Program-made: the position numbers and the translations under genes | Shown: piece by piece, positions 48,864 through 58,381 of the stretch | Layout: every line of letters starts with the position of its first letter | Numbering within the stretch: position 1 is the first letter of the stretch | Assembly (NCBI GenBank): GCA_001599755.1 | Contig: BCHX01000003.1 | Location: 1,054,001-1,118,000, forward strand | Direction of reading: 5' to 3' | Origin: Gliomastix tumulicola | Taxonomy: Eukaryota > Ascomycota > Sordariomycetes > Hypocreales > Bionectriaceae | Length of the DNA stretch: 64,000 nt | The notes under the pieces: model-generated | What the model was told of the DNA's origin: nothing | Databases searched by the model: none | The model's input: only the letters and a program-made list of their open reading frames with translations

Positions 48864-50898
48864 ATGGAGGCCGCGGCTGACATCGTCACGGTCGAGGCCA
48901 ACCGGGCCGTGATCAAGACCCTCCCGCCCGAGATTCTTCACCACATCTTCTCGTGGCTGAACCCCGATGAGCTGGATCCCGTCTCGCGGGTCTGCCGGTT
49001 CTTCTATGACTTCATCAGCGGCAACCAGAATCTCTGTCGGGACATCTATCTGTTTCACCTTGTGAGTGCTTTCCTTCGGTTGATGAGATCGTGCCCGTCA
49101 CGCCACATAAGCTGACAGACTGTCCTGCAGGACTCGCCTCCCAACAATGAGAGGCTCAACTGGGAGACCGAGTTGCGTGACCTTGTCAAGCTGGAGCAGC
49201 TCTTTGCTCTAGCGGATGCAGATGCTGAGACACAGGTAGGACCCCTCCCCGCTGATCCCTTTGATCATCATATATACGCACAGTGCCGGGACCTAACATG
49301 CAGCCTCGCTCATTAGCTGAAGCATCTCCCCTTTGTGTATGACACCGTAACCAGAGTACTGGGCAACGCATCCCTGGACACTGAGCTCGAGGAGCAGTCC
49401 CGGAACGTCTCCCACCTCGACGTGCTGTTCGAGCATCACGAGACCGGCGGCCAGGCCTTCATGCAGCAGTCCGGCCTCTTCGACAGGATGCGCAGGAACA
49501 CCTTCCAGACGGCATCCCGGGCCCCGCGGGAGCGCCACCAGATGAGCGCCAAGCTCCACTGCCTCTACGGCACGCCCATGATGATGGCCGGCAGAACCCG
49601 GTCGGGCAGGACGTACCCCTACGCGTGCTCCAAGGTGTACGACCTGCGGCAGTACACGCAGCGGACGAAATGGGGCCCCTTCATGGACGACGACACGGGC
49701 CGCGTGGACTGGGAGAAGCTCGAGGCCATCGCGATTGTCATTGCGAAGAATGTGAACTTCCGGTGGCCCGGCGCGGAGATCTTCGAGCCCATCTTCTCGA
49801 CCAACTTTTACGGTTCTTTCCCGCGCAGCTTTTCGTATCAGGAGGGGGCTAAGGAGGAGATTGATTTCGGGGACAAGGAGCTGGATGAGAAAGATCCCTA
49901 TGGAGTGACCGGGTATTGGTACCGAGTACGTTGCGACGTGCCTCTCTCTCCCCGAGTGAACGATGAAAAACTAGCGATTGGCGTGAGGAGCAGTACTGAT
50001 AATGTGATGTTCTAGGTTGTTTGCTTCCTCGACTACAGCGACTTTTTCCACTACAACTTCTCTATGGACGGCCTCATCGCACCGCACGCCCCTCGTCCGC
50101 CCCTGAACGTCGGCGAGGCAGCGAGGATTATTGTCCTGAAGCTGCACGTCACCGCTGTCGAGCCTCCTGGTGAGGAAGACCATCCAGACTGGCCGGTGGT
50201 TCACTATACGGGTGAATCTCGATCGCTAGATGACCGCTTTGACGAGAGCGCAGCCAGTGGCATCCGAGGTAAGCCGGGATAGGTCTCAATTTGTATAAGT
50301 CCGGAGGTTAGACTAGTAGGCTTCTGACACACACTTAACACAGGTTCTGTCCGCACAACGAAGGAAGGTGAAGTCAGATGGTCGTCCATCTCCATCATGG
50401 ATGGCCAGGAGAGGTGGAAGAGCGAGGGGGTCCAGATCGGAGGCATCCAGTCTGCCAGGGGTGTCTGGGGCAACTGGTTCGACAGGTGAGTATTCCCGTC
50501 CATACAAGCCGTGGCATTACTGGTACTGACGACTTATCGCGCGCAGAGACTATGATCCCCATGGCCCAGCTGGCCCAACTGCCTTTTGGAAGGCTGACAC
50601 CGTCGAGAAGCCCCGCGAGGCCTTGCGGACTGGTCTCAGTGCAATGGTGGTCGATCCTTTCGGACGCGGCCGCTTCCCGGCAGGACTGGCAACGGCCCTG
50701 GAGGCCGGTGAGATCGACGATCTAGACGACATGGACTTTGTCAACGACGAGTGGGATGATGACGACCAGGATGAGGAGGAGTGGCTAGCGGGTCTTCGTC
50801 CACTCCTGGCTGAGGAGCTGCCTAGGTTGCTGCGGGACAGGGAGATCGGAGAGGCAGAGCTGGCGCTGATCCGTCAAGAGCTAGGGATCGATCCTTGA
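48864..50898 (+). CDS. F-box domain protein
   Basis: Six exons: 48864-49061, 49131-49235, 49317-49925, 50016-50268, 50344-50485 and 50547-50898, giving 552 residues with consistent phases. The N-terminus is an F-box: LPPEILHHIFSWLNPDELDP followed by VSRVCRFFYDFIS (about 20-55). F-box proteins bind Skp1 and choose substrates for SCF ubiquitin ligases. The central and C-terminal region (about 100-500) is conserved-looking and globular, but I do not recognise its fold; it has no LRR, WD40 or Kelch pattern. The end is acidic (DDDDQDEEEW) and then helical. Substrate unknown. It converges on the thioesterase gene with 135 bp between stops. Confidence 0.8.
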
Positions 50899-51033
50899 CG
50901 GCGAAGATGATATGAGATGGAACTGGATGCTGGTAACAAGGATTATGTATGTCTGACTACTAGTATGTATTCTTCGCCCTTGTTCTAAGGGCCGTCGTCT
51001 AATGGTATCTTATCACAATTGCTGCCTCTCACA

Positions 51034-51612
51034 TCACAGCCTCGGCTCAGGGTCAATATTCACCTTGCCGTGCTCGCACGTAGCCATGACCGCGCCATCC
51101 TCCTTCCGCCTCATGGTCCCCTTCAGCGAGGCCATCTTCTTGCCCACATGCACGATTTCGCAGTGCAGCGTGACCTCGGAACCAGCGGGCACGGGCCGCA
51201 GATACGTCACGGTGAGAGTCCGAGAGACGCCCATGAACTGCCAGAAGCCCGGCTTGTTGACGAGGACGAGGGGCAGGGTCGTGCAGAAGTCGAAGAGGGT
51301 GGCCGCGCAGCCGCCGTGCAGGTTTTGGAGGCGGTTGCAGTGATCGGGCTGGACGGTGTAGTTGAAGGTGATGGAGGGATGAGGCCCGGACGGGTCGGTG
51401 GAGAGGAGGGAGAGGTGGGGGATGAGGACGGTCATCCAGTCCTGTGAGGGTCAGTATGAGCTCAGTCTGATATATGGGTGAGTGTTGGGGAGAGTTGAGT
51501 GTAGTTAACTTACACCCTGCTTGAGGTGACCGTCCTCGTTGCGGTCGACTTGCAGCCATGCTTTGATCTTCTCCTCGGGGGTTCCGTTCAGGATGGGATG
51601 GTCGTCCGCCAT
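51034..51612 (-). CDS. Hotdog-fold acyl-CoA thioesterase (ACOT13/PaaI type)
   Basis: Exons 51612-51514 and 51441-51034 give 168 residues. The thioesterase signature NLHGGCAATLFDFCTT (about 73-88) carries the HGG turn and catalytic Asp of the PaaI/4HBT family. Length and single domain match ACOT13-like enzymes, which hydrolyse medium to long acyl-CoAs or aryl-CoAs. The start MADDHPILNGTPEEKIKAW is the first ATG and has no presequence character. The last three residues are Pro-Arg-Leu, a variant of the peroxisomal PTS1 signal. The gene shares a 437-bp upstream region with the peroxin gene PEX12. Substrate and location are inferred, not shown. Confidence 0.85.
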
Positions 51613-52049
51613 GGTCTCTGTATGCGTGCTTTATCAAAGAATTAATTTACAATAAGAGAAGAGGCAAGAAATTGAGGCTGATGTGAGACAGTCGTTTGTT
51701 CCTGATCGAGGTTCTGGGGTATTACTGGGTTACAGTGGATGGATTGTACCTTGGCTTGCATGCCAGCCGGGGGTGGGAATTGGCTGGAAACGGCGTGTCG
51801 GCTTAAGGCTTGCCGAGGTACAACTCACATGGATCGACCCTGTCACTAACAATTTACGGATGCACTAATAAGTTACCAGCGCTATCAGCACTTCAACCAC
51901 CGACCGACGTCTCTGCCATTCCATCCTCCGACTCTCCATCGCCGGCAATTGATCTATCCATCGCGCGCCGTCGCCGCTCGTCGAACGAATACCTATGTCG
52001 ATGCCCTCATAGCAACTGACGAGCCCCTTCGCTCCCCAGCGCATCCGCC
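51613..52049. promoter_or_regulatory. Bidirectional promoter region, thioesterase / PEX12
   Basis: 437 bp between divergent start codons. No coding signal and no tandem GATAAG motif. It would be the place to look for a fatty-acid response element, but I could not point to a convincing one. Confidence 0.5.
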
Positions 52050-53363
52050 ATGGAGTTCGTCACAGCCCTCCGGGGCACCTTCGACGACCAGAAGCCGTCC
52101 CTCTTCGAGATCCTCTCCGAGCAGCAGCTCAACGCCCTCCTGCCCCCGACGCTGCGCTACCTCCTCACCGTCGCCACCCACCGCCACCCGCGCTACCTCC
52201 TCCGCGTCCTCAACTCCTTCGACGAGCTCTACGCCGTCGCCATGCTCCTCGTCGAGCGCCACTACCTGCGCACCCGCGGGGGCTCCTTCACCGAGAACTT
52301 CTACGGCCTGAAGCGCGACAAGACGCTGCGGGCCGAGATCCCGCGCGCGGCGGCCACGGCGCCGAACCTCGTCCGGGACACGCTCAAGCTGAGCACGGCG
52401 GACGTGTGGCGGAACCTGGCCGTGCTGGTGGGCGTGCCGTACCTGAAGCGGAAGCTGGACGAGGGGTACGAGATCAACGCGCCGCGGGCCCTGCTGGGCG
52501 CCGCCTACACGCGCATGCCGGACGATCCTACGCTGAGGGACAGGTTCCTGCACTACTACCGGTGGTTCCTGCGCAACGTGTATCCCAGCGTGAACGCCGG
52601 GTACCACTTCGCCGTGCTGGCGTTCAACCTCGGCTACCTGTTCGACGGGAGCAAGCACCACCACCCGCTCATGTGGCTCATCGGGACGAGGGTACGGCGG
52701 ATGACGGCGGCCGACTACCAGGCCATCGACGCGCTGTCGAGCGCCAAGCCGCCCGCGAGCAAGGCATCTTCGCGTCCCGGGTGGGCGTCGTTCTTCTCGC
52801 CGAGGGAGGTCGGGCCGAGGGTGCTGTCGAGTCTGTCCGTGCTGCTGCCGATGAGCATATTCATGCTCAAGTTCCTCGAGTGGTGGTACCAGTCCGACTT
52901 TGCCAAGCAGTTGTCTCGCAAAGCCGCCGAGAGCATCGATCTCCCGCCGCCCGTCCTCTCAACACGGGCACAACAAAAGTCATCAGCGACGGGCAAGCAG
53001 AAGGAAGAAGATACCTCACAGCAGCAGCAGCAGCGCTCCCTAGACGATCGCCGCGCGGACCCGTCCCCCGCCGACGCCCCCATCGCCACGCCCTCCCTAC
53101 TCCCCGTCTACACCGTCCCGCCGCCCGAGGACTCGTCGGCCTGCCCCATCTGCCTCGACGACGTCGTCACGCCCACGGCCTGCCAGACGGGCGTCGTGTA
53201 CTGCTACTCGTGCATCCACCGCTGGCTCGAGGGCGCGCACCCGCTGCAGGAGACCTTCATGGAGGACCGCGGCGGCCGGTGGGAGAGCGGGCAGGGGCGG
53301 TGCGCCGTCACGGGGCGACGCGTTCTCGGCGGCACGGAGGGGCTGAGGAGGATCATGATCTAG
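52050..53363 (+). CDS. pex12: Peroxin PEX12, RING-finger E3 subunit
   Basis: A single 437-residue frame. The N-terminal Pex2/Pex12 domain begins LRGTFDDQKPSLFEILSEQQL and contains the hydrophobic segments around SVNAGYHFAVLAFNLGYLF and VLSSLSVLLPMSIFMLKFLE. A Gln/Ser-rich linker with QQQQQ follows. The C-terminal RING is CPICLDDV...ACQTGVVYCYSCIHRWLEG and then CAVTGRRV; it has fewer zinc ligands than a full C3HC4 RING, as is known for PEX12. PEX2, PEX10 and PEX12 form the peroxisomal-membrane ubiquitin ligase that recycles the import receptor PEX5. Length fits the fungal family. Divergent from the thioesterase gene. Confidence 0.93.
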   Translation: MEFVTALRGTFDDQKPSLFEILSEQQLNALLPPTLRYLLTVATHRHPRYLLRVLNSFDELYAVAMLLVERHYLRTRGGSFTENFYGLKRDKTLRAEIPRAAATAPNLVRDTLKLSTADVWRNLAVLVGVPYLKRKLDEGYEINAPRALLGAAYTRMPDDPTLRDRFLHYYRWFLRNVYPSVNAGYHFAVLAFNLGYLFDGSKHHHPLMWLIGTRVRRMTAADYQAIDALSSAKPPASKASSRPGWASFFSPREVGPRVLSSLSVLLPMSIFMLKFLEWWYQSDFAKQLSRKAAESIDLPPPVLSTRAQQKSSATGKQKEEDTSQQQQQRSLDDRRADPSPADAPIATPSLLPVYTVPPPEDSSACPICLDDVVTPTACQTGVVYCYSCIHRWLEGAHPLQETFMEDRGGRWESGQGRCAVTGRRVLGGTEGLRRIMI

Positions 53364-54221
53364 AAGCGATTACCTGAAGATAAAAATAGACATGGCATAT
53401 AGGGCTCAAAGGGAGGGAAGGGGGGGAGGCAAATTAGAGTGGCGTTGGGGACAGGAAATGGGAGGGACGCGGTTGCATTCTTGGCGTCTCTGGCGTTTTT
53501 GTAAGGACGGCATGCTTGACATACATACACTACCTGCTTTAGGACGACTATAATACCCCCTCCGCCTCCCTGACAATGCATATATATATACGCTCGGCGC
53601 CGATCAGCCGGGCCTCGTAGATGGGAATTCTGGAACCCCTCCGTGAAGGAATTTGACAGCCCGTGTCTGGCATGCTCCCCTTTACGCGTCTCTTGTCTCA
53701 CCCGCGGATCTCGAAGCGCCGGCAGGCGAAAAGTGCCCGATGCTGCTGCTGCTGCTGCTGGTTCTTCAGGGACGCTGAGTCATGTCTCGTCTCTCCGGCC
53801 GTGGCTGGCGTCTGAGACATAGATAGGCTCTTCCTCCCGGCACACTCCAAGCATACCCCGGAGGCTGGTTAGGAATTACATACACTCCTTCTGGCGGGAA
53901 CGCGCGCGTCTTAGTTAAGTGCTCGAAGGCCCTGGCCTCGCGTGGCCTCCGGGGGCTAGAACTACTCTCCCCCCCTATCTACATGATCCAGCCTCCATTT
54001 GTCGCGACGCGTTCGCTGGCATTCCTCACGACCCGACCTCCTCTTAGCTATCACGAAGGAGGGGCAAGGGGCGAGGGGCCAGTGATCTCGGCGTCGTGAA
54101 GATGTAGATAAAGAGACGATCCCGGGCTCTCGTTCTGGGGATAGAGAGAGCAGATCTGCCATCATCGACGACGAAGCCTGAACCAGCTGTATTCGCATAT
54201 ACACAATCCTCTTTCGTCACC
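53364..54221. other. Intergenic, PEX12 3' end and GH16 gene promoter
   Basis: 858 bp. Contains a short TA run near 53580-53590 and a (CTG)n microsatellite inside a tiny ORF at 53740. The frame of the downstream GH16 gene stays open back to about 54108 without another ATG. Confidence 0.6.
53740..53778 (+). repeat. (CTG)n microsatellite forming a Leu-rich mini-ORF
   Basis: ATG followed by six CTG codons, then GTT CTT CAG GGA CGC TGA: a 12-residue Leu-rich peptide. It is either a chance microsatellite or an upstream ORF/signal-like exon of the GH16 gene. Confidence 0.5.
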
Positions 54222-56271
54222 ATGGGCTACTCAAGCTACTCGCTCGTGAACTCGTACCAGGGGGAGACGCTCCTCTCCGGCTTCGACTGGTTCAACGGGC
54301 CGGATCCTTCCAACGGCTATGTGGCGTAAGACGAAGACGAGCCCTTCCCTACCGCCACTCTCTGCAGGGTCTAATATGGATTGTGTATAGGTACCAGGAC
54401 CGGGCGAGCGCCGATGCCAAGGGCCTATTCAGCGTTGACGAGCAGTCCGGCGTGGTGCGCCTGGGCGTCGACTCGACGAATGTGTACGAGGCCGGTCAGG
54501 GCCGGCCGAGTGTGCGGCTCGAGAGCAAGGAGACGTACCAGCACGGTCTCTTCATCGCCGACTTCCTGCACATGCCGCCCTCGCAGTGCGGTGTCTGGCC
54601 AGCCTGTAAGTCCACCACCCCCCTGGACCACACCCGACCAGGGCCTTGAATGAATTCTCGACTAACCATATAATCCCAAGTCTGGACGTACGGCTCCGAC
54701 TGGCCGCAGGGCGGCGAGATCGACATCATCGAGGGCGCCAACACGGCGCACAACAACCTCATCTCCGCCCACACGTCCGAGGGCTGCACGCAGCACGGCT
54801 CCCTCGGCGGCCTGTACTCGGGCTTCCAGCGCAACACGGACTGCTACGTCGGCGACTACAACATCGGCTGCGGCTTCGACCCGCCCATCTCGGCGTACGG
54901 CACCTACGGCGACGGCTTCAACGCGCAGGACGGCGGCGTGTACGCCATGCTGTGGGACGACGAGTACATCAAGATCTGGCACTTTGCGCGCGGCCTGATC
55001 CCCGCGGACATCGAGGCGCGGGACCCGGAGCCCGAGGGCTGGGGCCTGCCGTATGCCGTCTTTGGCGGGAGCGGGTGTGATGTCGATCGCTTCTTCAACA
55101 ACATGCGTCTGGTTATCAACATTGTGAGTCGCCTCGCCCCCCTTTTTGTCCCCCGCCCACCCTCTTGTAGAAAAAGGGGCTTGGACTGACATCGATGTAG
55201 AACTTCTGCGGTGACTATGGCAATGCGCTCTGGGGCAAGACGGATACTTGCAACTACTTCGCCGAAACCTGCTCTGAGTTTGTCGGCGCGAACCCGGAGG
55301 CGTTTGAAAGCACGTACTGGGACGTCCGTTACATCGATGCCTACGCCCTGGCCGAGGGTGAGAAGGACAAGGACACGGAGAACGACAAGGGCAAGGACAA
55401 GGACGAGGACAAGGATAAGAACAAGGAGGATGGCAAGGACAGCGACAAGAATGGCGACAAGAACAAGGAGGACGGCAAGGACGACGATAAGGACGGCGAC
55501 AAGAATGGCGACAAGGACAAGGGCAAAGACAACGGCAAAGATGACCCCGTCGAAAGCGAGCAGGGCAGCAGCCCCAAGCGTCCCCCTCCCACCCCCGAGA
55601 TCACAGTCGGCGAGTTCGTCAACCCGGCCAACATCGACGAGTACGCGTACCTCGGCTGCTTCGCCTGCCAGGCTGACTCGGCCCTGCTCCTCCTGACCGA
55701 GTCCGACGACATGACCCTCGCCAAGTGCGTCGAGCACTGCCGCAAGGAGGGCAAGGGCGCCTATGCTGGGATCAACGGTCGCGAGTGCTACTGCGGCGAG
55801 CGAATCGACGCCGAGATGCGGAAGCCGGCCCCGGGACCCTGCGACAAGCCGTGCCCCGGCGACCCGGCGACCTTCTGCGGAGGCACCGATGTCGAGGGGT
55901 ACAAGCTCTACACCGTATACGGCGCCGTTCAGCGGGAGCAGCAGCCCCTGCCGCCGCCCATGGCTGCTCCGTTGGCGCAGGACATCTCTCACGAGGAGTA
56001 CATTCCCAAGGTGCCGGATTGTCCCCCGGAGGCCGATGCCGGATCGTCGCCGTCGCCTCCGCCTGCCAAGGGCGATCCTCCTGCCCCTTCTGCCCCGAGG
56101 CCTGAGGACCATGAGACGCCCGAGGGAGGTTCGCGCCCGGGCCCCGGTCAAGAGGGTGAAGGCCCGCGGAAGCCCGTCGTTGTCGTGGCCGGAGCACCGC
56201 GAGGGCAGCCGCCGTCGAAGCTGAGCGTCCTGGCCGGCTTCATCGTTATGGGTGTTATGGCATTTGTGTGA
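54222..56271 (+). CDS. GH16 beta-glucanase-like protein with WSC domain
   Basis: Exons 54222-54325, 54391-54605, 54681-55123 and 55201-56271 give 610 residues. The GH16 domain (about 5-305) has the catalytic motif GGEIDIIEG with nucleophile E119 and acid/base E124. After it comes a Lys/Asp/Glu-rich linker (about 307-370), a WSC domain (about 395-475, YLGCFACQ...CVEHCRKEG...ECYCG...CPGDPATFCGG), a Pro-rich stretch and a hydrophobic end LSVLAGFIVMGVMAFV that looks like a GPI signal or short anchor. Such enzymes cut or remodel beta-1,3(4)-glucans in the cell wall. Odd: the model begins MGYSSYSLVN directly at the catalytic domain, with no signal peptide, so a 5' exon may be missing. Confidence 0.85.
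55357..55548. repeat. GACAAG-type degenerate repeat coding a charged linker
   Basis: Imperfect 6-18-bp units built on GACAAG, AACAAG and GACGGC encode alternating Lys with Asp, Glu, Asn or Gly between the GH16 and WSC domains. Repeat purity suggests it can change length. Confidence 0.8.
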
Positions 56272-56550
56272 GCTTCATAGGCTCTTCCATTCGTTTCTTT
56301 CATCTCCTTTGTCTCTCTCAAAAAAAGGAAACGGGTTTCCTGTGTGGAGTTTGGCAGCGTTGGATCGACATGACCGTCTTCTCTTTTCGTTTTGTGGCAA
56401 CTAGACGCCACCTATGAGCAACATGTTTTCTATTATATAGACTTTTATCTAGGTATGACTTTTAGACAGCAAGGACTCAATGACTGAACTTTTTCATTTG
56501 TTTGAAGACGAATCGTTCAAACCTGTCCCGTGACGTATATCCGCTTGGCT

Positions 56551-57698
56551 TCACAGATCTACAACAACAGCCCGGCTCCTTACCTTTCCCGTATTGCCGT
56601 GCATCTGCGCGGCGTTCACCATCAGGCTGCCCTGGTTGCTCCCGGGCCCGCCCATGAGCCACTTCCACAGGACGCTCTCGACGCCGAGGTAGACGATCTC
56701 GGCGATGTCGAGCCAGCCGCGGTTGGGCAGCAGGTCCCAGACGAGGCCGCGCGGGGGCCGGGCGAGGAAGCGCTCGTAGGCGAGCTGCAGGTCATCGAAG
56801 TAGACGGCCTCCTTGCCGGCGCCGAAGTGGACGTGGCCGAAGATGTGCAGGCGGGGGCGGACGCGCCAGACCTCGCGGAGGAGATGGGGGCAGCCGAGGC
56901 CGAGGTCGAGGTGGTGCTTCTGTTTTTGGGAGAGTTACATGACCAGATCACAGCCTGGAGGGCTGGGCGGAGGGAGCGGGAGCGGGAGCGGGGGCAAGCA
57001 AGCAAGCAAGCAGCGGTATGCAAAGGGGAGGAGACTTACCGGTGGGGTGTGGGTGATGAGGATGTCGGTATGGGGAGGGACCTTGCTCAGCCAGGGCTGC
57101 GTGTCCGGCGTATACTGGAAGCTGTTTTCTCTGTCAGAATGCCGTGGAAAGCCTTGTAGATGCCAATTGACCCTTACGCGAAGCTGTCGGGACCGCACTT
57201 GGGGATGTCCGGGACACCAAAGATGGTAATCTTCCTTCCCTTGACCTCCTGCACAGTGAGCCCGCTCTCGAGGTACAGCAGCCCGTCCAGATTCACCCGC
57301 GCGCCGCTGTCCTTGTCCTCCTGCTTCCGGCTGCGGATATCAAACCACGAGTCATGGTTCCCCGCGACGACAACCTTGACGGGGTGTGGCTGGGACTTGA
57401 GCCAGTCAAGCTGCTTCTGGATGTCGACGACGGTGCCCGCGTCCGTCAGGTCGCCCGCGTGGACGAGTATGTCGCCAGGAGGGATCTTGACGCGCTGGTC
57501 GTGTGTGTCGGAGATGCAGACGACGCGGACGGGATGGCGGTTCGGGGGCGGATGGAATGGATGGCCGCGGAGGAGGAGGACCGTTCGGTAGAAGAGGACA
57601 GTGAAGAGAGTGAGCGGCGAGGAGAGGACGTGGTCGAGGAAGGTGAGGGGCTCCCATTGATTGCGGCGGCGGAGGCCGAGGAGGGTGAGGAGGCCCAT
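56551..57698 (-). CDS. Calcineurin-like metallophosphoesterase
   Basis: Exons 57698-57178, 57121-57040 and 56919-56551 give 323 residues. All metal-binding blocks are present: SDTHD, HAGDLTDAG, GNHDSWFD, ITHTPP and FGHVHFGAG, with the third exon supplying the last. The arrangement is that of the MPPED/UPF0046-like class, whose physiological substrate is generally unknown. The N-terminal stretch SSPLTLFTVLFYRTVLLL could be a membrane anchor. The protein ends VVVDL just before the stop, as I would expect for the family. The 120-nt second intron contains a (CAAG)n tract near 56996-57010. Divergent from the scramblase gene. Confidence 0.85.
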
Positions 57699-58381
57699 TG
57701 TTGGGGTTTGGAGCCGGAGGGCTTGCGGTCGATGGGCTGAGGCTGTCTGCGATGCTTTGCAGAGACGTGACGGAGCTGACGAATCGAGGTGGGAGCTGGA
57801 GCGGATAAGATAAGGCCGGGCAGGTACCTTGTCTAGCTGAATGGTGGAGACGGGCCTTGCTGCAGCGGTGCTAATGGAAGCTGGAGGGAGCTCTACTAAC
57901 ACCAGCAGCCATTAGAAAGGTCGCCTCGGACTGAGCCCAATGAGCCTGATTTTATTTATCATGTACATCCGTGTAGTTGTCATGGCCGTCGACACTGATG
58001 TCACTCCATGTTAGACAACCGGAGCTGAGATCTGCGAGCTGCCAGCTAGCTCGAGGCGCTCTCACAGCTTGGCCAGTGCCCCGTCTAGAACAGGCTTAGC
58101 AGGGCGGCATGGTGACGTCTTGACAATGCCCCGCGTCACTGCTCTCCAATTCCAAGATCCCAGACAGACCCTCTGGCCAAGCATCCCGATCTGATGTAGA
58201 TCCTGCTTCGATCCTTGATTTTACGACCTCTGTCGTGTCCTGGTGCATCTTCCTATATTTTTCCTGATCTTTCCCTCTCCCTCTTCTACTTCTTAAATTA
58301 TTGTCTCTCATCCCCCTGTACTGAGAAGCCTCACCCACGATACGCCCTCTCATAGGTATCTTAGCGCAAAGCATCACCATC
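57699..58381. promoter_or_regulatory. Bidirectional promoter region, phosphoesterase / scramblase
   Basis: 683 bp between divergent start codons with the tandem GATAAG motif at 57804-57814. The phosphoesterase frame stays open to about 57902 but has no earlier ATG. Confidence 0.6.
57804..57814 (-). promoter_or_regulatory. Tandem GATA-like motif CTTATCTTATC
   Basis: Perfect copy on the phosphoesterase strand, 105 bp before its start codon. Reads GATAAGATAAG on the plus strand and is followed by GCCGGGCAGGTACC. Confidence 0.6.

Noticed and set aside
50990..51060. tRNA-like start GGGCCGTCGTCTAATGG
   Set aside because: Resembles the 5' end of some tRNAs, but no anticodon arm, T-loop or closing stem follows; it lies in the 3' flank of the F-box gene.
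54904..56151. 415-codon minus-strand frame opposite the GH16 gene
   Set aside because: Mirror of the GACAAG repeat and GC-rich coding strand, producing Leu/Val repeats; no start context or homology features.
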